Shown: positions 16,591 through 25,496 of the stretch, piece after piece | How positions within the stretch are numbered: position 1 is the stretch's first letter | How the letters are laid out: each line of letters begins with the position of its first letter | Source of the DNA: Collimonas sp. PA-H2 | GTDB taxonomy: Bacteria; Pseudomonadota; Gammaproteobacteria; Burkholderiales; Burkholderiaceae_D | Length of the DNA: 64,000 bases | Direction of reading: 5' to 3' | NCBI RefSeq assembly: GCF_002564105.1 | Contig: NZ_PDBX01000001.1 | Span: 3,162,001-3,226,000, forward strand | Notes under the pieces: generated by a model | What the model was told of the DNA's origin: nothing | What the model saw: the letters and a program-made list of their open reading frames with translations, nothing else | Databases searched by the model: none | Program-made: the position numbers and the translations under genes

Positions 16591-18303
16591 ATGATGAACG
16601 AAGGAAAATTCCTGAGGACCTCCAAGGTCCTTGGTTCCGCTCTGTTGGGAATGGTGCTGCTATCCGCCGGATGCAGCAGCGGGTTGCAAACCGGTGCTGA
16701 ACCGCTCAGCTGTACCCAGTTGAACGGCATGGCAATCTCTGCTCAAACCATCGGCTTGCCGACTACCGGCGCAATCGTGACCGATGCGCACAGCGTGCCA
16801 CCCTCCGGCAGCGGTGCGACGGCGACAGGTGAGTATTGCCTGGTGAAGGGCGAGATCAGTCCGGTCGATCCAGCAGCGCCGAAAATCAAGTTCCAGCTCG
16901 ATCTGCCGACCGCCTGGAATCACAAGGCGCTGATGTTCGGCGGCGGCGGGTATAACGGCACCGTTCCCGATGTCAGCGGCAATGTTCCCGCCGGCCCGCT
17001 CGACAAGGCCAGGCCGCTGGCGCGAGGCTACGCGACCTTTGCCAGTGATTCCGGGCACCAGGCCAACCAGACGGGAAGCCGCGACGGTTCGTTCGGACAG
17101 AACGACGAAGCCTTGCAGAATTTTTCCGGCGACGCACTCAAGAAAACACGTGATGTGGCGATCCATCTGATCAGGCAGTATTACGCCAGCGGGCTGCCGC
17201 AAAAATCCTACTTCGCCGGCGGGTCGACCGGCGGCCGTGAAGCATTGGCTGTGGTGCAGCGCTGGCCGCAGGACTGGGACGGCGTGATCGCGCTTTATCC
17301 GGCCTGGGCCGCGGCCAGCCTGGACCTGCAGTTCGGCCGCATCACGCGCGCTTTTGCCATGCCGAATGCCTACCTGAACCTGGCAAAGCGCAAAACCCTG
17401 TATGACGCGGCGATGGAAGCCTGCGATGCGCTGGATGGCGTCAAGGACGGCTTGATCAGCAACATGCAGGCGTGCAATAGCCGCTTCGATCCCGCCAGTG
17501 CGATGCTGAACGGCGCGCCATTGCGCTGTGCCGGCGGCGCAGATACGGGCGACAATTGTTTGTCCGATGCGCAGATCGCCGCGTTGAAGATCTATAGCAC
17601 TGCAATCACATTCGACCATCCTCTCGGCAGCGGCGAAACGCAATTCCCCGGCTTCAATGTATGGGGTGCCGATCTCGGCCTGGCCGGCGACTCGGTGGCG
17701 CAGAAGACGGTAAGGCTGCTGGCCATGGGCGATAGCCAGCCGGCGCAACCCATGCCGGCCGATGCGCCATACTGGGCAACGTTCTGGGATCAATGGGCGA
17801 AGCATTTCATCACGCGTGATCCGGCATTTGATTCGCTGTCGCTAGATCCGCAGCATGCTGGCGCGTGGCAAGCGCGCATCGATCAGCTCACAGTCATGCA
17901 AGACATCAACAAGACCGATTTGTCGGCATTCATGGCCAAAGGCGGAAAAATCCTGATGGCGCACGGCATGTCGGATGCCTTGGTCAGCACCCGTTCCAGC
18001 GAGGATTATTTCCGCCGCCTGCAGTCGACCATGGGCAGCGCTGCGGTTGACAGCTTCGTCCGCTACTACGAAATCCCCGGCTACGGCCATTCGCTGTCGA
18101 CGGTCTTCAACGCCGCCTGGGATTCGCTGACGGCTCTGGAGAGCTGGGTGGAGCAGGGCAGTGCGCCGGTAGCGCAGATCGTCTTGGATACGGCTGGAAT
18201 CCCGGGCCGCACCCGGCCGCTGTGCGAATTTCCGGCGTGGCCGAAATACAAGGGCGCGGGCGATATCAACCTGGCTGTGAGTTTCAGTTGCGCTACGCAG
18301 TAG
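16591..18303 (+). CDS. Tannase/feruloyl esterase-family lipoprotein
   Basis: 570-residue member of the tannase/feruloyl esterase family, probably hydrolysing esters of plant or fungal phenolics. Lipobox SAGC marks a lipoprotein. Family landmarks are ALMFGGGGYNG, RGYATFASDSGHQ, the nucleophile GGSTGGREAL (S212), LYPAWAAASLDLQ, acid D462 in HGMSDAL and H500 in PGYGHSLST. The family's usual CS-D-HC cysteines, which join the Ser and His loops by a disulfide, are absent: position 211 is Gly and 501 is Ser. ATG 16591 follows AGAAAGGAAG; the upstream extension has no signal sequence. The 3' end overlaps the convergent NUDIX gene by 11 bases. Confidence 0.88.
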   Translation: MMNEGKFLRTSKVLGSALLGMVLLSAGCSSGLQTGAEPLSCTQLNGMAISAQTIGLPTTGAIVTDAHSVPPSGSGATATGEYCLVKGEISPVDPAAPKIKFQLDLPTAWNHKALMFGGGGYNGTVPDVSGNVPAGPLDKARPLARGYATFASDSGHQANQTGSRDGSFGQNDEALQNFSGDALKKTRDVAIHLIRQYYASGLPQKSYFAGGSTGGREALAVVQRWPQDWDGVIALYPAWAAASLDLQFGRITRAFAMPNAYLNLAKRKTLYDAAMEACDALDGVKDGLISNMQACNSRFDPASAMLNGAPLRCAGGADTGDNCLSDAQIAALKIYSTAITFDHPLGSGETQFPGFNVWGADLGLAGDSVAQKTVRLLAMGDSQPAQPMPADAPYWATFWDQWAKHFITRDPAFDSLSLDPQHAGAWQARIDQLTVMQDINKTDLSAFMAKGGKILMAHGMSDALVSTRSSEDYFRRLQSTMGSAAVDSFVRYYEIPGYGHSLSTVFNAAWDSLTALESWVEQGSAPVAQIVLDTAGIPGRTRPLCEFPAWPKYKGAGDINLAVSFSCATQ

Positions 18304-18874
18304 CGGATTCGGCGCCGCATAATTTCCTGAGAAAGCGATCCATATGCGGATCGCTCCGCTCCAACGGAAGCTCGGCAAACGGGAACCAGCGCACAGCATT
18401 GAATTCTTTTTCGTCGAAAGTGATTTTCTGAGCGCGGCTGGCGCGCACCACATACCAAAGCGAGACGTCAGTGTGGCCAGCGGTGAGTCCGACGGTTGTG
18501 GTGGCGGTCAGCAGGACAGGGGCTTGAATCGCGTGTGAAGCGCTGAAGCCAAGCTCTTCTTCCAGCTCGCGCAGCACGGTGGTGCGTGGATGTTCGCCCG
18601 GTTCGACATGGCCGCCCGGCGGCAGCCAGAGTTGGGCATTCCGATGATCGACCAGCAGCGCGTGGCCATCGTCCACCACGACAAAGTACGATACGAGGTG
18701 TTGCGGCGGTGTTGCCGGCTTGGCCTGGCGGCATAACTCGGCGCCAGAATCAAGCCATTCCAGGGCCTCGGCGATATGCGTTTGCTCCAATGTGTCGAGT
18801 GGCTGGATGGAAGAAAATTCAGCGCGTATCTGGCGGCGCAGATCGGCTGCGTTTGTCGTGTTATTGACGCTCAT
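18293..18874 (-). CDS. NUDIX hydrolase
   Basis: 193 residues. A complete Nudix box runs from G88 to F110 (G-x5-E94-x7-R102-E103-L-x-E106-E107-x-G109), so it should hydrolyse a nucleoside diphosphate linked to another moiety with Mg2+. An N-terminal 55 residues (QIRAEFSSIQPLDTLEQTHI and on) precede the domain. It starts four bases after the stop of the CYTH gene, so both are one transcript. Its last 11 bases overlap the convergent tannase-family gene. The substrate is not predictable. Confidence 0.9.
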   Translation of the reverse strand: MSVNNTTNAADLRRQIRAEFSSIQPLDTLEQTHIAEALEWLDSGAELCRQAKPATPPQHLVSYFVVVDDGHALLVDHRNAQLWLPPGGHVEPGEHPRTTVLRELEEELGFSASHAIQAPVLLTATTTVGLTAGHTDVSLWYVVRASRAQKITFDEKEFNAVRWFPFAELPLERSDPHMDRFLRKLCGAESATA

Positions 18875-18878
18875 CTCG

Positions 18879-19403
18879 TCACTCGTTGTCAGGAATGGCA
18901 GAAAGAAGATCGATATAGGCGCCCTCGATCAGTTGTGCTGCTCGAATCCCGAGCCGGCTCATCAATTCATGCGCTTCCTGCATGCCGGCCGCGGGTGCTT
19001 CGTGGTCTGCCAGCATCACCTCGATCTCCATGAAATTCCCGAGACCGGCAACCTGATCCAGATGGATGCGGCTTCTGCCCGACAGGAACAAGGTGCGCAG
19101 CTTCCGCACACGGCCGGTCTGACCGCAGGCCAGCGTCAGGCATTCCCGCAAAGTGTCTGGCGCGGCAGTTGGCGAGATTACGTAAAACGATTCTTTCGGC
19201 CCTTGCAGATCGGCGCGGCTGTAATAGATCAGCTCGCCTGTGCCGTCGGTAAAGGAGCGCAGTTTCAGGCGTCCAGTTGCGCAGCTGAAGAAGGTGTCGT
19301 TCTGCTCGATGTGATAGGGGCCGTCGCTGCCGAGGGCAGTTGCTATGGCGGCGAGCGCTTCAATGCTATCGACGCGCGCCTTGATTTCTATATTGCGTGG
19401 CAT
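18879..19403 (-). CDS. CYTH-domain protein (CyaB/thiamine triphosphatase superfamily)
   Basis: 174 residues forming one triphosphate-tunnel (CYTH) domain. The N-terminal signature NIEIKARVD supplies the metal-binding E-x-E-x-K glutamates. Further conserved basic and acidic positions appear in GRLKLRSF, LIYYSRAD, RKLRTLFLSGRSRIHLD and the late MEIEVML. Family members act as class IV adenylate cyclases, thiamine triphosphatases or inorganic triphosphatases; the sequence does not decide. First gene of a two-gene unit with the NUDIX hydrolase. Confidence 0.85.
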   Translation of the reverse strand: MPRNIEIKARVDSIEALAAIATALGSDGPYHIEQNDTFFSCATGRLKLRSFTDGTGELIYYSRADLQGPKESFYVISPTAAPDTLRECLTLACGQTGRVRKLRTLFLSGRSRIHLDQVAGLGNFMEIEVMLADHEAPAAGMQEAHELMSRLGIRAAQLIEGAYIDLLSAIPDNE

Positions 19404-19637
19404 GAGCTATGTGTAGGCAGTAAAACGACCAATTTAACATAGCTGCCGCCTATGTCAGGAGGTCTTGGCGCCGGCGATATATTGCCAAGAATTGACAAGA
19501 GTCGCGCCAAGAAGATCGGCGTTCGCGCCTTCGCTCTGCTGCGATGCCTGAATCCCGGACCAGCTAGCCTGGGGTTTTTCAACCGCTTCGGGATGCAGGC
19601 GCCGGACTGGTAACGCTAACTGTCCGGCGCCTGCAAT

Positions 19638-20858
19638 TTAGTTACTGGCTTTCTTGGTGCGCGCAATCGATCCGCTGCTGGCATCTTCCTTGTACGCATA
19701 CGCTACCTTGCCGTTGCGGATTTCACCCATGACGATCATGTTCAGGTCAATGGCTTCGTGGTCGGTCGGCGAGAACGGCTTGAAATAACGCGAAACCACG
19801 GTAGAGGTAGTGTGCACCTGCAGGTTCTCCAGCGCATCCTTGACCTTGGCGCCGTCCACCGAGTTGGCCTGGAATATCGCCAGCGTAATCAGGCGCAAGG
19901 CGTCATAGGTTTGCGCCGCGGCCACGGCGGAAGGAATGTGGTTGGTCTTGTTCACATTGCGATAGGTCAGCGAGAACTGGTTGCTGACCGAGCTCAGTTC
20001 GTTTTCGATGAAGGTCACCGAGCTGCGCACGCCTTCCGCTCCCGGGCCGGCCTTGTCGATGAAGGTTTGCTGCGACATGCCCCACGGTCCGACGATCGGC
20101 AACCGCAGTTTCAGCTTTTCCGCGCTTTTCACCACCATCGCGCCTTCGGGGGCCAGGCAATACATCACGACAGCCTGGGCGCCGCTGTCGCGGGCGTGTT
20201 GCAGCTGCGCTGTCATGTCCTGGTCGCCGACCTTGAAGCCTTCCACCAGGACCGGTTTGATATTGCGCCGTCCCAGCTCAGTCAGCATGCTTTGCTTGCC
20301 GAACTGGCCGTAGGGGCTCTCATCATGCAGCAGCGCGATCTTGTCGATCTTGCGGCGGTCGATCACATCGTTGAGGATCACGATCGGCTGCAGCGCGTCG
20401 CTGGCGGATGTGCGGAAAATGTAGCTGACCGGATAGGCCGGCGGCATGAAGGATTTGGTGATGGTGGCGCCGGTGGCGCCTGTGACGATCAGCGGGATCT
20501 TGGCTTCCTGGAACAGTTTCGCTGCAGGCAGGGCGACGCCGGTATTGCCGAAGCCGACTACCGCGACCACGCCGTCCTTCTCGATCATTTCCTTGGCCAT
20601 GGCGGCCCCGACGTCCGGCTTGGCGTGATCGTCGCGCTCGACCAGTTCAATCTTGCGGCCAAGGACGCCGCCCACCTGGTTGATGTCGGCCAGGAACACC
20701 CTGGCGCCGCCGATCATGCTTTGTCCCATGTCTTCCGAGGGGCCGGTGATCGGGCCGATGACGCCGATTTTAATGGTCGGCAGTTCAGCGAATGCGCTTG
20801 CGCTGAATCCTAATGTTGTAAGGCAAAAAATGACGCTGCTCATGCTACGGTTTTGCAT
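19638..20858 (-). CDS. Branched-chain amino-acid type ABC transporter substrate-binding protein
   Basis: 406 residues with a Sec signal peptide (SVIFCLTTLGFSASAFA). Type I periplasmic binding fold of the LivJ/LivK group: IKIGVIGPITGPSEDMGQSM, ARVFLADINQVGGVLGRKIE, KEMIEKDGVVAVVGFGNTG, and a hinge near VMYCLAPEGAMVV. ATG 20858 has CAGGAG before it. No permease or ATPase gene lies beside it, so it either uses a distant LivHMGF-type transporter or works as a sensor. The gap behind it (19404-19637) holds nothing I can name. Confidence 0.88.
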   Translation of the reverse strand: MQNRSMSSVIFCLTTLGFSASAFAELPTIKIGVIGPITGPSEDMGQSMIGGARVFLADINQVGGVLGRKIELVERDDHAKPDVGAAMAKEMIEKDGVVAVVGFGNTGVALPAAKLFQEAKIPLIVTGATGATITKSFMPPAYPVSYIFRTSASDALQPIVILNDVIDRRKIDKIALLHDESPYGQFGKQSMLTELGRRNIKPVLVEGFKVGDQDMTAQLQHARDSGAQAVVMYCLAPEGAMVVKSAEKLKLRLPIVGPWGMSQQTFIDKAGPGAEGVRSSVTFIENELSSVSNQFSLTYRNVNKTNHIPSAVAAAQTYDALRLITLAIFQANSVDGAKVKDALENLQVHTTSTVVSRYFKPFSPTDHEAIDLNMIVMGEIRNGKVAYAYKEDASSGSIARTKKASN

Positions 20859-21453
20859 TGCGATCTCCTGGATGAATCACTGTTATAGTTTCCGTTGAGA
20901 AATATACATCAGGGCGATGCTAAACGCGGGTTTTTAGGGCACTAAACTCAAAATATAACGGCGACCTGCTCGCTACAGCTGGATAGGGATACAGCAGGCA
21001 CAGAAAAGCCGGTGCTGGTTCAGGCTGCAGGGAGGCGCCGAGAGGCCAGTTTGTCTCATTTTTGCACTGATAAAACGCGGCTTGCGGCAAGCCTGCCCGC
21101 AGCTTGCGCATGTTCAGCGCTTCTCGCTCCCAGGGCCGTCGTTTTTGGTTGATTGCGTTATGTTTTGTAAGGTAACATGCGGGCCTGTTTGCGGACGGCA
21201 ACGGTGGTTTCAAGCCTGCCGCCGACGTCAGGTTTCGTAAGGGCTCCGCCATGAGGGCCTGGTTATTTGGACTCGCAGGATATTGCCATTTGCGCAAAAT
21301 CTGGGTTGCTACTTTCTTCTTGGCAATTCTGCAAACGCGGGTCGACACAAAACAACACAGCCTGAACAAGCGCAGATGACGGGCGGCAAATCCTTTGCAG
21401 AGCCCGGCTCGGCTTAAGAGTATTTTTTGTATGGTTAACGGCAGGATACGCAA
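20859..21453. other. Gene-free stretch before the symporter gene
   Basis: 595 bases between divergent genes. A minus-strand reading frame covers most of it, but it has no family resemblance, no ribosome site and poor codon use, so I reject it. Promoters for both neighbours must be here; I see no convincing boxes. Confidence 0.5.
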
Positions 21454-22719
21454 ATGAAGAAAATTAAGGCAACGACTTGGATCATGGTCGGCATGGTCCT
21501 AGGCATAGTGGTCGGTTACATCTGCCACAATCTGGCGCCGGACGAAGCGGCGGCGAAGGAAATCGCCGCCTATTTCTCCATCATCACCGATGTGTTTTTG
21601 CGGCTGATCAAGATGATCATCGCGCCTCTGGTGTTCGGCACGCTGGTCTCCGGCATTGCCGGCATGAAGGACAGCAGCTCGGTCGGCCGTATCGGCATCC
21701 GGGCGCTGGGCTGGTTCGTGATCGCCTCCCTGTTGTCGTTGGCGCTGGGCATGTTGTTCGTCAACGTGCTCCAGGTCGGTCACGCGCTCAACCTGCCGCT
21801 GCCGGCCCTGGGCGCCGAAACCAAGCTGAATACCAGTGGCTTCAATCTGAAGGATTTTGTTTCCCACGTGTTCCCGAGCAGTTTCGTTGACGCCATGGCG
21901 AAGAATGAAATCTTGCAGATTCTGGTGTTCTCGCTGTTTTTCGGGTTCGGCCTGGCTTCGGTCAAAGGCGAGTCGGCAAAGGCAGTGACCACGGCGATTG
22001 ATGGCCTGGTGCACGTCATGCTGAAGGTCACCGATTACGTGATGCGCTTCGCTCCGCTTGGCGTGTTTGCTTCCATCGCCGCCGTGATTACAGTGCAGGG
22101 GTTTGGCGTGCTGGCAACCTACGCCAAGTTCCTCGGCGGTTTCTATGTCGGCCTGGCTACGCTGTGGGCCTTGCTGATCGGGATGGGCTATGTCTTCCTG
22201 CGCGGCGGGATCTTCACCTTGCTACGCCTCCTGAAAGAGCCGATCATGCTGGCGTTTTCCACCGCCAGCAGCGAAGCCGCCTATCCGAAGACCATGGAGC
22301 AGCTAGAGAAATTCGGCGTCAACAACAAGATCACTGGCTTTGTGCTGCCGCTCGGCTACTCCTTCAATCTCGATGGCTCCATGATGTACCAGGCGTTCGC
22401 CGCCTTGTTCGTGGCCCAGGCTTACAACATCGAAATGTCGTTTGCCCAGCAGCTCACCATGCTGCTGGTGCTGATGGTCAGCAGCAAGGGCATGGCTGGC
22501 GTGCCGCGCGGTTCGCTGGTGGTGGTGGCCGCCATCTTGCCGATGTTCCATCTGCCGGAAGCCGGCATCCTGCTGATCATCGGCATCGACCAGTTCCTCG
22601 ACATGGGCCGTACCGCCACCAACGTGATCGGCAACGGCATTGCGACCTCGGTGATCGCCAAGTGGGAAGGCGAGCTGGATGAAGATGCCGGCCGCAAGGC
22701 CCTGGCAAGCGATGCTTGA
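21454..22719 (+). CDS. Dicarboxylate/amino acid:cation symporter (DAACS family)
   Basis: 421-residue inner-membrane sodium- or proton-coupled carrier of the GltP/DctA/GltT family. Eight membrane helices and two re-entrant loops are expected. Landmarks are the first hairpin serine motif AFSTASSEAAYPKTMEQLEKFGV, the NLDGS-type motif (YSFNLDGSMMYQAFAALFVAQ), the second hairpin KGMAGVPRGSLVV, and DQFLDMGRTATNVIGNGIA in the last helix. The helix 7 motif NLDGS and the GRTATNVIGN segment fit a dicarboxylate or glutamate/aspartate substrate. Own terminator downstream. Confidence 0.92.
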   Translation: MKKIKATTWIMVGMVLGIVVGYICHNLAPDEAAAKEIAAYFSIITDVFLRLIKMIIAPLVFGTLVSGIAGMKDSSSVGRIGIRALGWFVIASLLSLALGMLFVNVLQVGHALNLPLPALGAETKLNTSGFNLKDFVSHVFPSSFVDAMAKNEILQILVFSLFFGFGLASVKGESAKAVTTAIDGLVHVMLKVTDYVMRFAPLGVFASIAAVITVQGFGVLATYAKFLGGFYVGLATLWALLIGMGYVFLRGGIFTLLRLLKEPIMLAFSTASSEAAYPKTMEQLEKFGVNNKITGFVLPLGYSFNLDGSMMYQAFAALFVAQAYNIEMSFAQQLTMLLVLMVSSKGMAGVPRGSLVVVAAILPMFHLPEAGILLIIGIDQFLDMGRTATNVIGNGIATSVIAKWEGELDEDAGRKALASDA

Positions 22720-22745
22720 GAAAACTGAAGAGTAGCATTTGAGAT

Positions 22746-22770
22746 ACAGCGCCGCCAGGGCGCTGTTTTT
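22746..22770 (+). terminator. Rho-independent terminator of the symporter gene
   Basis: Eight-base stem ACAGCGCC (22746-22753) with GGCGCTGT (22759-22766), five-base loop, then five T. Confidence 0.88.
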
Positions 22771-22833
22771 CATTCGGGAGTATGCTAATTTACAGGCCTG
22801 TGGTTTTCTGTAAATAATCTGAAAGCATCCCCG

Positions 22834-23265
22834 ATGGAACAACTGCGTATCACCACCGAAGCGGCTGAACTGGATGTTCCGCTGATTCATCGCTTCCTGT
22901 CTGAAGAATCGGCATGGGCTCGCGGCATTCCCCTGGCGATGGTGGAAGAAGCTATCCGCCATTCGCTGAATTTCGGCTTGTTTGCCGGTAGCGCACAAGT
23001 GGCTTATGCGCGGGTCGTTACCGATTATTCGACGTTTGCCTACCTGGTCGATGTCTTCGTGCTGGCGGAACATCGCGGCCAAGGCCACAGCGCCGAGCTG
23101 ATGGCGGCGATCATGGCGCATCCAAGGCTGCAGGGGCTGCGGCGGTTCATGCTGGCGACCAGCACAGCGCATGGGCTGTACGCCAGGTTTGGTTTCACGG
23201 CGCCGGCCCGGCCGCAGACGCTGATGGAACGCTTTGCGCCGAATGCCTACGCTGCTCCGGGCTGA
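22834..23265 (+). CDS. GNAT-family N-acetyltransferase
   Basis: 143 residues. The GNAT acetyl-CoA site is visible as VDVFVLAEHRGQGHSAELMAAIM (R/Q-x-x-G-x-A type loop, about 74-96), followed by FMLATSTAHGLYARFGF, the typical strand 5-helix 4 end. Preceded by beta-strands around AYARVVTDYSTFAYL. The substrate is unknown. The next gene (PaiB-like) starts 73 bases later on the same strand; acetyltransferase plus PaiB-type protein recalls the paiAB pair of Bacillus. Confidence 0.85.
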   Translation: MEQLRITTEAAELDVPLIHRFLSEESAWARGIPLAMVEEAIRHSLNFGLFAGSAQVAYARVVTDYSTFAYLVDVFVLAEHRGQGHSAELMAAIMAHPRLQGLRRFMLATSTAHGLYARFGFTAPARPQTLMERFAPNAYAAPG

Positions 23266-23338
23266 TTGCTGCCATACATCAGCGGTAATTCCTTGCGCAA
23301 TTCTTAGATCGCCTGACACCACTACACGCGAGCACACC

Positions 23339-23980
23339 ATGTATATCCCCAAGCACTTTGACGAGCCGAGAATCGAAGTCCTGCACGAACTGATACGTGC
23401 ACGTCCCCTGTCTACGCTGGTGACGCTGTCCTCGGACGGGCTCAACGCCAACCACATCCCCTTGCTGCTGTCTGCGCAAGCCGGCCCTTTCGGCACCTTG
23501 CACGGACATGTGGCGCGCGCCAATCCGGTCTGGCAGGATTTCCGCAAGGAGGTGGAAGTGCTGGCGATATTCCACGGCCCGGAAGCGTACATCACGCCGT
23601 CCTGGTATGCGACCAAGGCCGAGACCGGCAAGGTGGTGCCGACCTGGAATTACGCCGTTGCCCATGCCTACGGCACGCTGCGCATCATCGACGACGCCAG
23701 CTGGCTGCCGGCGCACCTGGCGGCGCTGACCGCGCATAACGAGGCTGCTTTCGAGGCCCCCTGGCAGTTCTCTGATGCGCCGCCTGACTACACGGAGAAA
23801 CTGATGGGCGCCATCGTCGGCATCGAAATCGTGATTACCCGTTTGTCCGGCAAGTGGAAGGTCAGCCAGAACCAGCCGGCGCAGAACCAGGAGACCGTGA
23901 TTGCCGGGTTGAGTGCGCAGGCTGACGATGAATCGCTAGCCATGGCGACGCTGGTCGAGGCGGGCAAGGCCAAGCGCTAA
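23339..23980 (+). CDS. FMN-binding PaiB-like protein (putative negative transcriptional regulator)
   Basis: 213 residues of the PaiB/FMN-binding split-barrel family. The N-terminus MYIPKHFDEPRIEVLHELI is highly characteristic, followed by NANHIPLLL, GHVARANPVW, FHGPEAYITPSWY and VPTWNYAVAHAYG. PaiB is called a repressor of sporulation and protease genes in Bacillus, but related proteins bind flavin or haem and the biochemical role here is open. ATG 23339 chosen for the conserved MY(I/V)P start; the reading frame extends further upstream without conservation. Likely cotranscribed with the GNAT gene. Confidence 0.88.
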   Translation: MYIPKHFDEPRIEVLHELIRARPLSTLVTLSSDGLNANHIPLLLSAQAGPFGTLHGHVARANPVWQDFRKEVEVLAIFHGPEAYITPSWYATKAETGKVVPTWNYAVAHAYGTLRIIDDASWLPAHLAALTAHNEAAFEAPWQFSDAPPDYTEKLMGAIVGIEIVITRLSGKWKVSQNQPAQNQETVIAGLSAQADDESLAMATLVEAGKAKR

Positions 23981-24066
23981 ACCACGGATCCGTTGCGACG
24001 ATGCTGTAATATCCTCATCATTCCGTCAAGCTCGCCCGCACGGCATTGCGCCTGTGTTGAAAATCC

Positions 24067-25437
24067 ATGTTACGTAAACAACTAGTGCGCATATTCAACG
24101 ATCGTCTCACCTTCAGTCCGGGCAACCGGGTTTGGCTGGGTCTGATGCTGACGGCCGCGGCAACTGCGCCGCTCGCCGCGCATGCGGACGATACCGCGGA
24201 AGAAACCTGGGGCGTGCACGGACAGGCTACCTATGTCTGGCAAAAGAAGCCCTCATTTGACGCCGCGTATTCAGGAACCAACAGCTTGGGCACCGCGGCT
24301 GAAAAAGGCTATTCCTTCTCCGGCACCTTGTTCCTCGGCCTGCGGCCCTGGACCGGCGGCGAACTGTACTTCAATCCTGAGGTGGTGCAAGCCGTGCCCA
24401 TGTCAGGCCTGACCGGCCTGGGCGGAATGATGGATTCGGAGCAGCAGAAGGGCAGCAGTCCCAACCCTACTTTTTATCGGGCGCGCTTGTTCCTGCGGCA
24501 AACCTGGGGCTTTGATGGCGGCAAACAGGCAGTGGAGTCGGCGCCCAACCAGCTGGCCGGCATGGTCGACAAGCGGCGCCTGGTGGTCACGCTAGGCAAT
24601 GTCAGCATCATCGATATCTTCGACAACAATGCCTATGCCCATGACGGCCGCACGCAATTCCTGAACTGGGCCTTGTCGACCTATGGCCCCTATGATTATG
24701 CTGGCGATACCCGCGGCTACACCTGGGGCGGGGCGGTGGAATATTATTATGACGACTGGGTGGTGCGCGCCGGCAGGTTCATGGTGCCGCTGGAGTCGAA
24801 CGGCCAGCGCCTGGATACCCGCATCACCAAATATCACAGCGACCAGATCGAGCTTGAACACGATCACGTGATCGGCGGCCAGCCCGGCAAAGTGCGCCTG
24901 CTGGCTTTCCGCAGCAAGGAGATCATGGGCAGCTTTTCCGATGCGCTGGCGTATGCCGCTCTCAACGGCGGCACGCCAGACGTGGCGCAGGTGCGCAAGG
25001 ACCGGATCAAGTACGGCTACGGGATTAACCTCGAGCAGAGCCTGGGCAGCGATGTCGGCGTCTTTGCGCGTGTCAGCCGCAACGACGGCAAGACCGAAAC
25101 CTATTCATTCTCCGAAATCGAACGTTCTGTGACCGCGGGTGTTTCCGTGAAGGGCAGCAGCTGGCATCGCGACAATGACACCTTCGGTTTCACCCTGATA
25201 CAAAACGGTTTGAGCAAGGCGCATCAGGAATACCTGGCGGCCGGCGGGCTGGGCGTGTTCATCGGTGACGGCCAGCTGAACTACCGGCCGGAACGCATCA
25301 TGGAAGCCTATTACAGCTACAGCCTGTCGAAAGCGGTTGCGTTGACGGCGGATGTGCAGCGCTTCTACAATCCTGCCTACAACGCCGACCGCGGACCGGT
25401 GACAGTGGGCTCCCTGCGCCTGCACGCGGAATTCTAG
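24067..25437 (+). CDS. Carbohydrate-selective porin, OprB family
   Basis: 456 residues. A signal peptide (LGLMLTAAATAPLAAHA) is followed by a beta-barrel of alternating hydrophobic strands and a C-terminal Phe (LRLHAEF), the outer-membrane signature. OprB-family features include WGVHGQATYVWQKKPSF near the mature start, LYFNPEVVQ, LGNVSIIDIFDNNAYAHDGRTQFLNWAL and the terminal YYSYSLSKAVALTADVQRFYNPAYN. Substrate-selective sugar uptake across the outer membrane. It lies tail-to-tail with the GH92 operon and may supply its sugars to the cell. Confidence 0.9.
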   Translation: MLRKQLVRIFNDRLTFSPGNRVWLGLMLTAAATAPLAAHADDTAEETWGVHGQATYVWQKKPSFDAAYSGTNSLGTAAEKGYSFSGTLFLGLRPWTGGELYFNPEVVQAVPMSGLTGLGGMMDSEQQKGSSPNPTFYRARLFLRQTWGFDGGKQAVESAPNQLAGMVDKRRLVVTLGNVSIIDIFDNNAYAHDGRTQFLNWALSTYGPYDYAGDTRGYTWGGAVEYYYDDWVVRAGRFMVPLESNGQRLDTRITKYHSDQIELEHDHVIGGQPGKVRLLAFRSKEIMGSFSDALAYAALNGGTPDVAQVRKDRIKYGYGINLEQSLGSDVGVFARVSRNDGKTETYSFSEIERSVTAGVSVKGSSWHRDNDTFGFTLIQNGLSKAHQEYLAAGGLGVFIGDGQLNYRPERIMEAYYSYSLSKAVALTADVQRFYNPAYNADRGPVTVGSLRLHAEF

Positions 25438-25459
25438 GCGCATCGCAGGGAGCAGCTTG

Positions 25460-25487
25460 CGCTTACAGCACGCCTGAGCCGTAAGCG
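25460..25487. terminator. Possible bidirectional terminator between the porin and GH92 genes
   Basis: Seven-base stem CGCTTAC (25460-25466) with GTAAGCG (25481-25487) between two convergent genes. T-runs are weak on both sides (TCTTTC on the plus strand). Confidence 0.4.
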
Positions 25488-25496
25488 TCTTTCACC

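Noticed and set aside
20920..21453. 177-codon minus-strand frame upstream of the symporter
   Set aside because: No ribosome site, no recognisable domain, composition not protein-like.
22303..23631. 442-codon minus-strand frame across three plus-strand genes
   Set aside because: Covers clear symporter, GNAT and PaiB-like genes in antisense.
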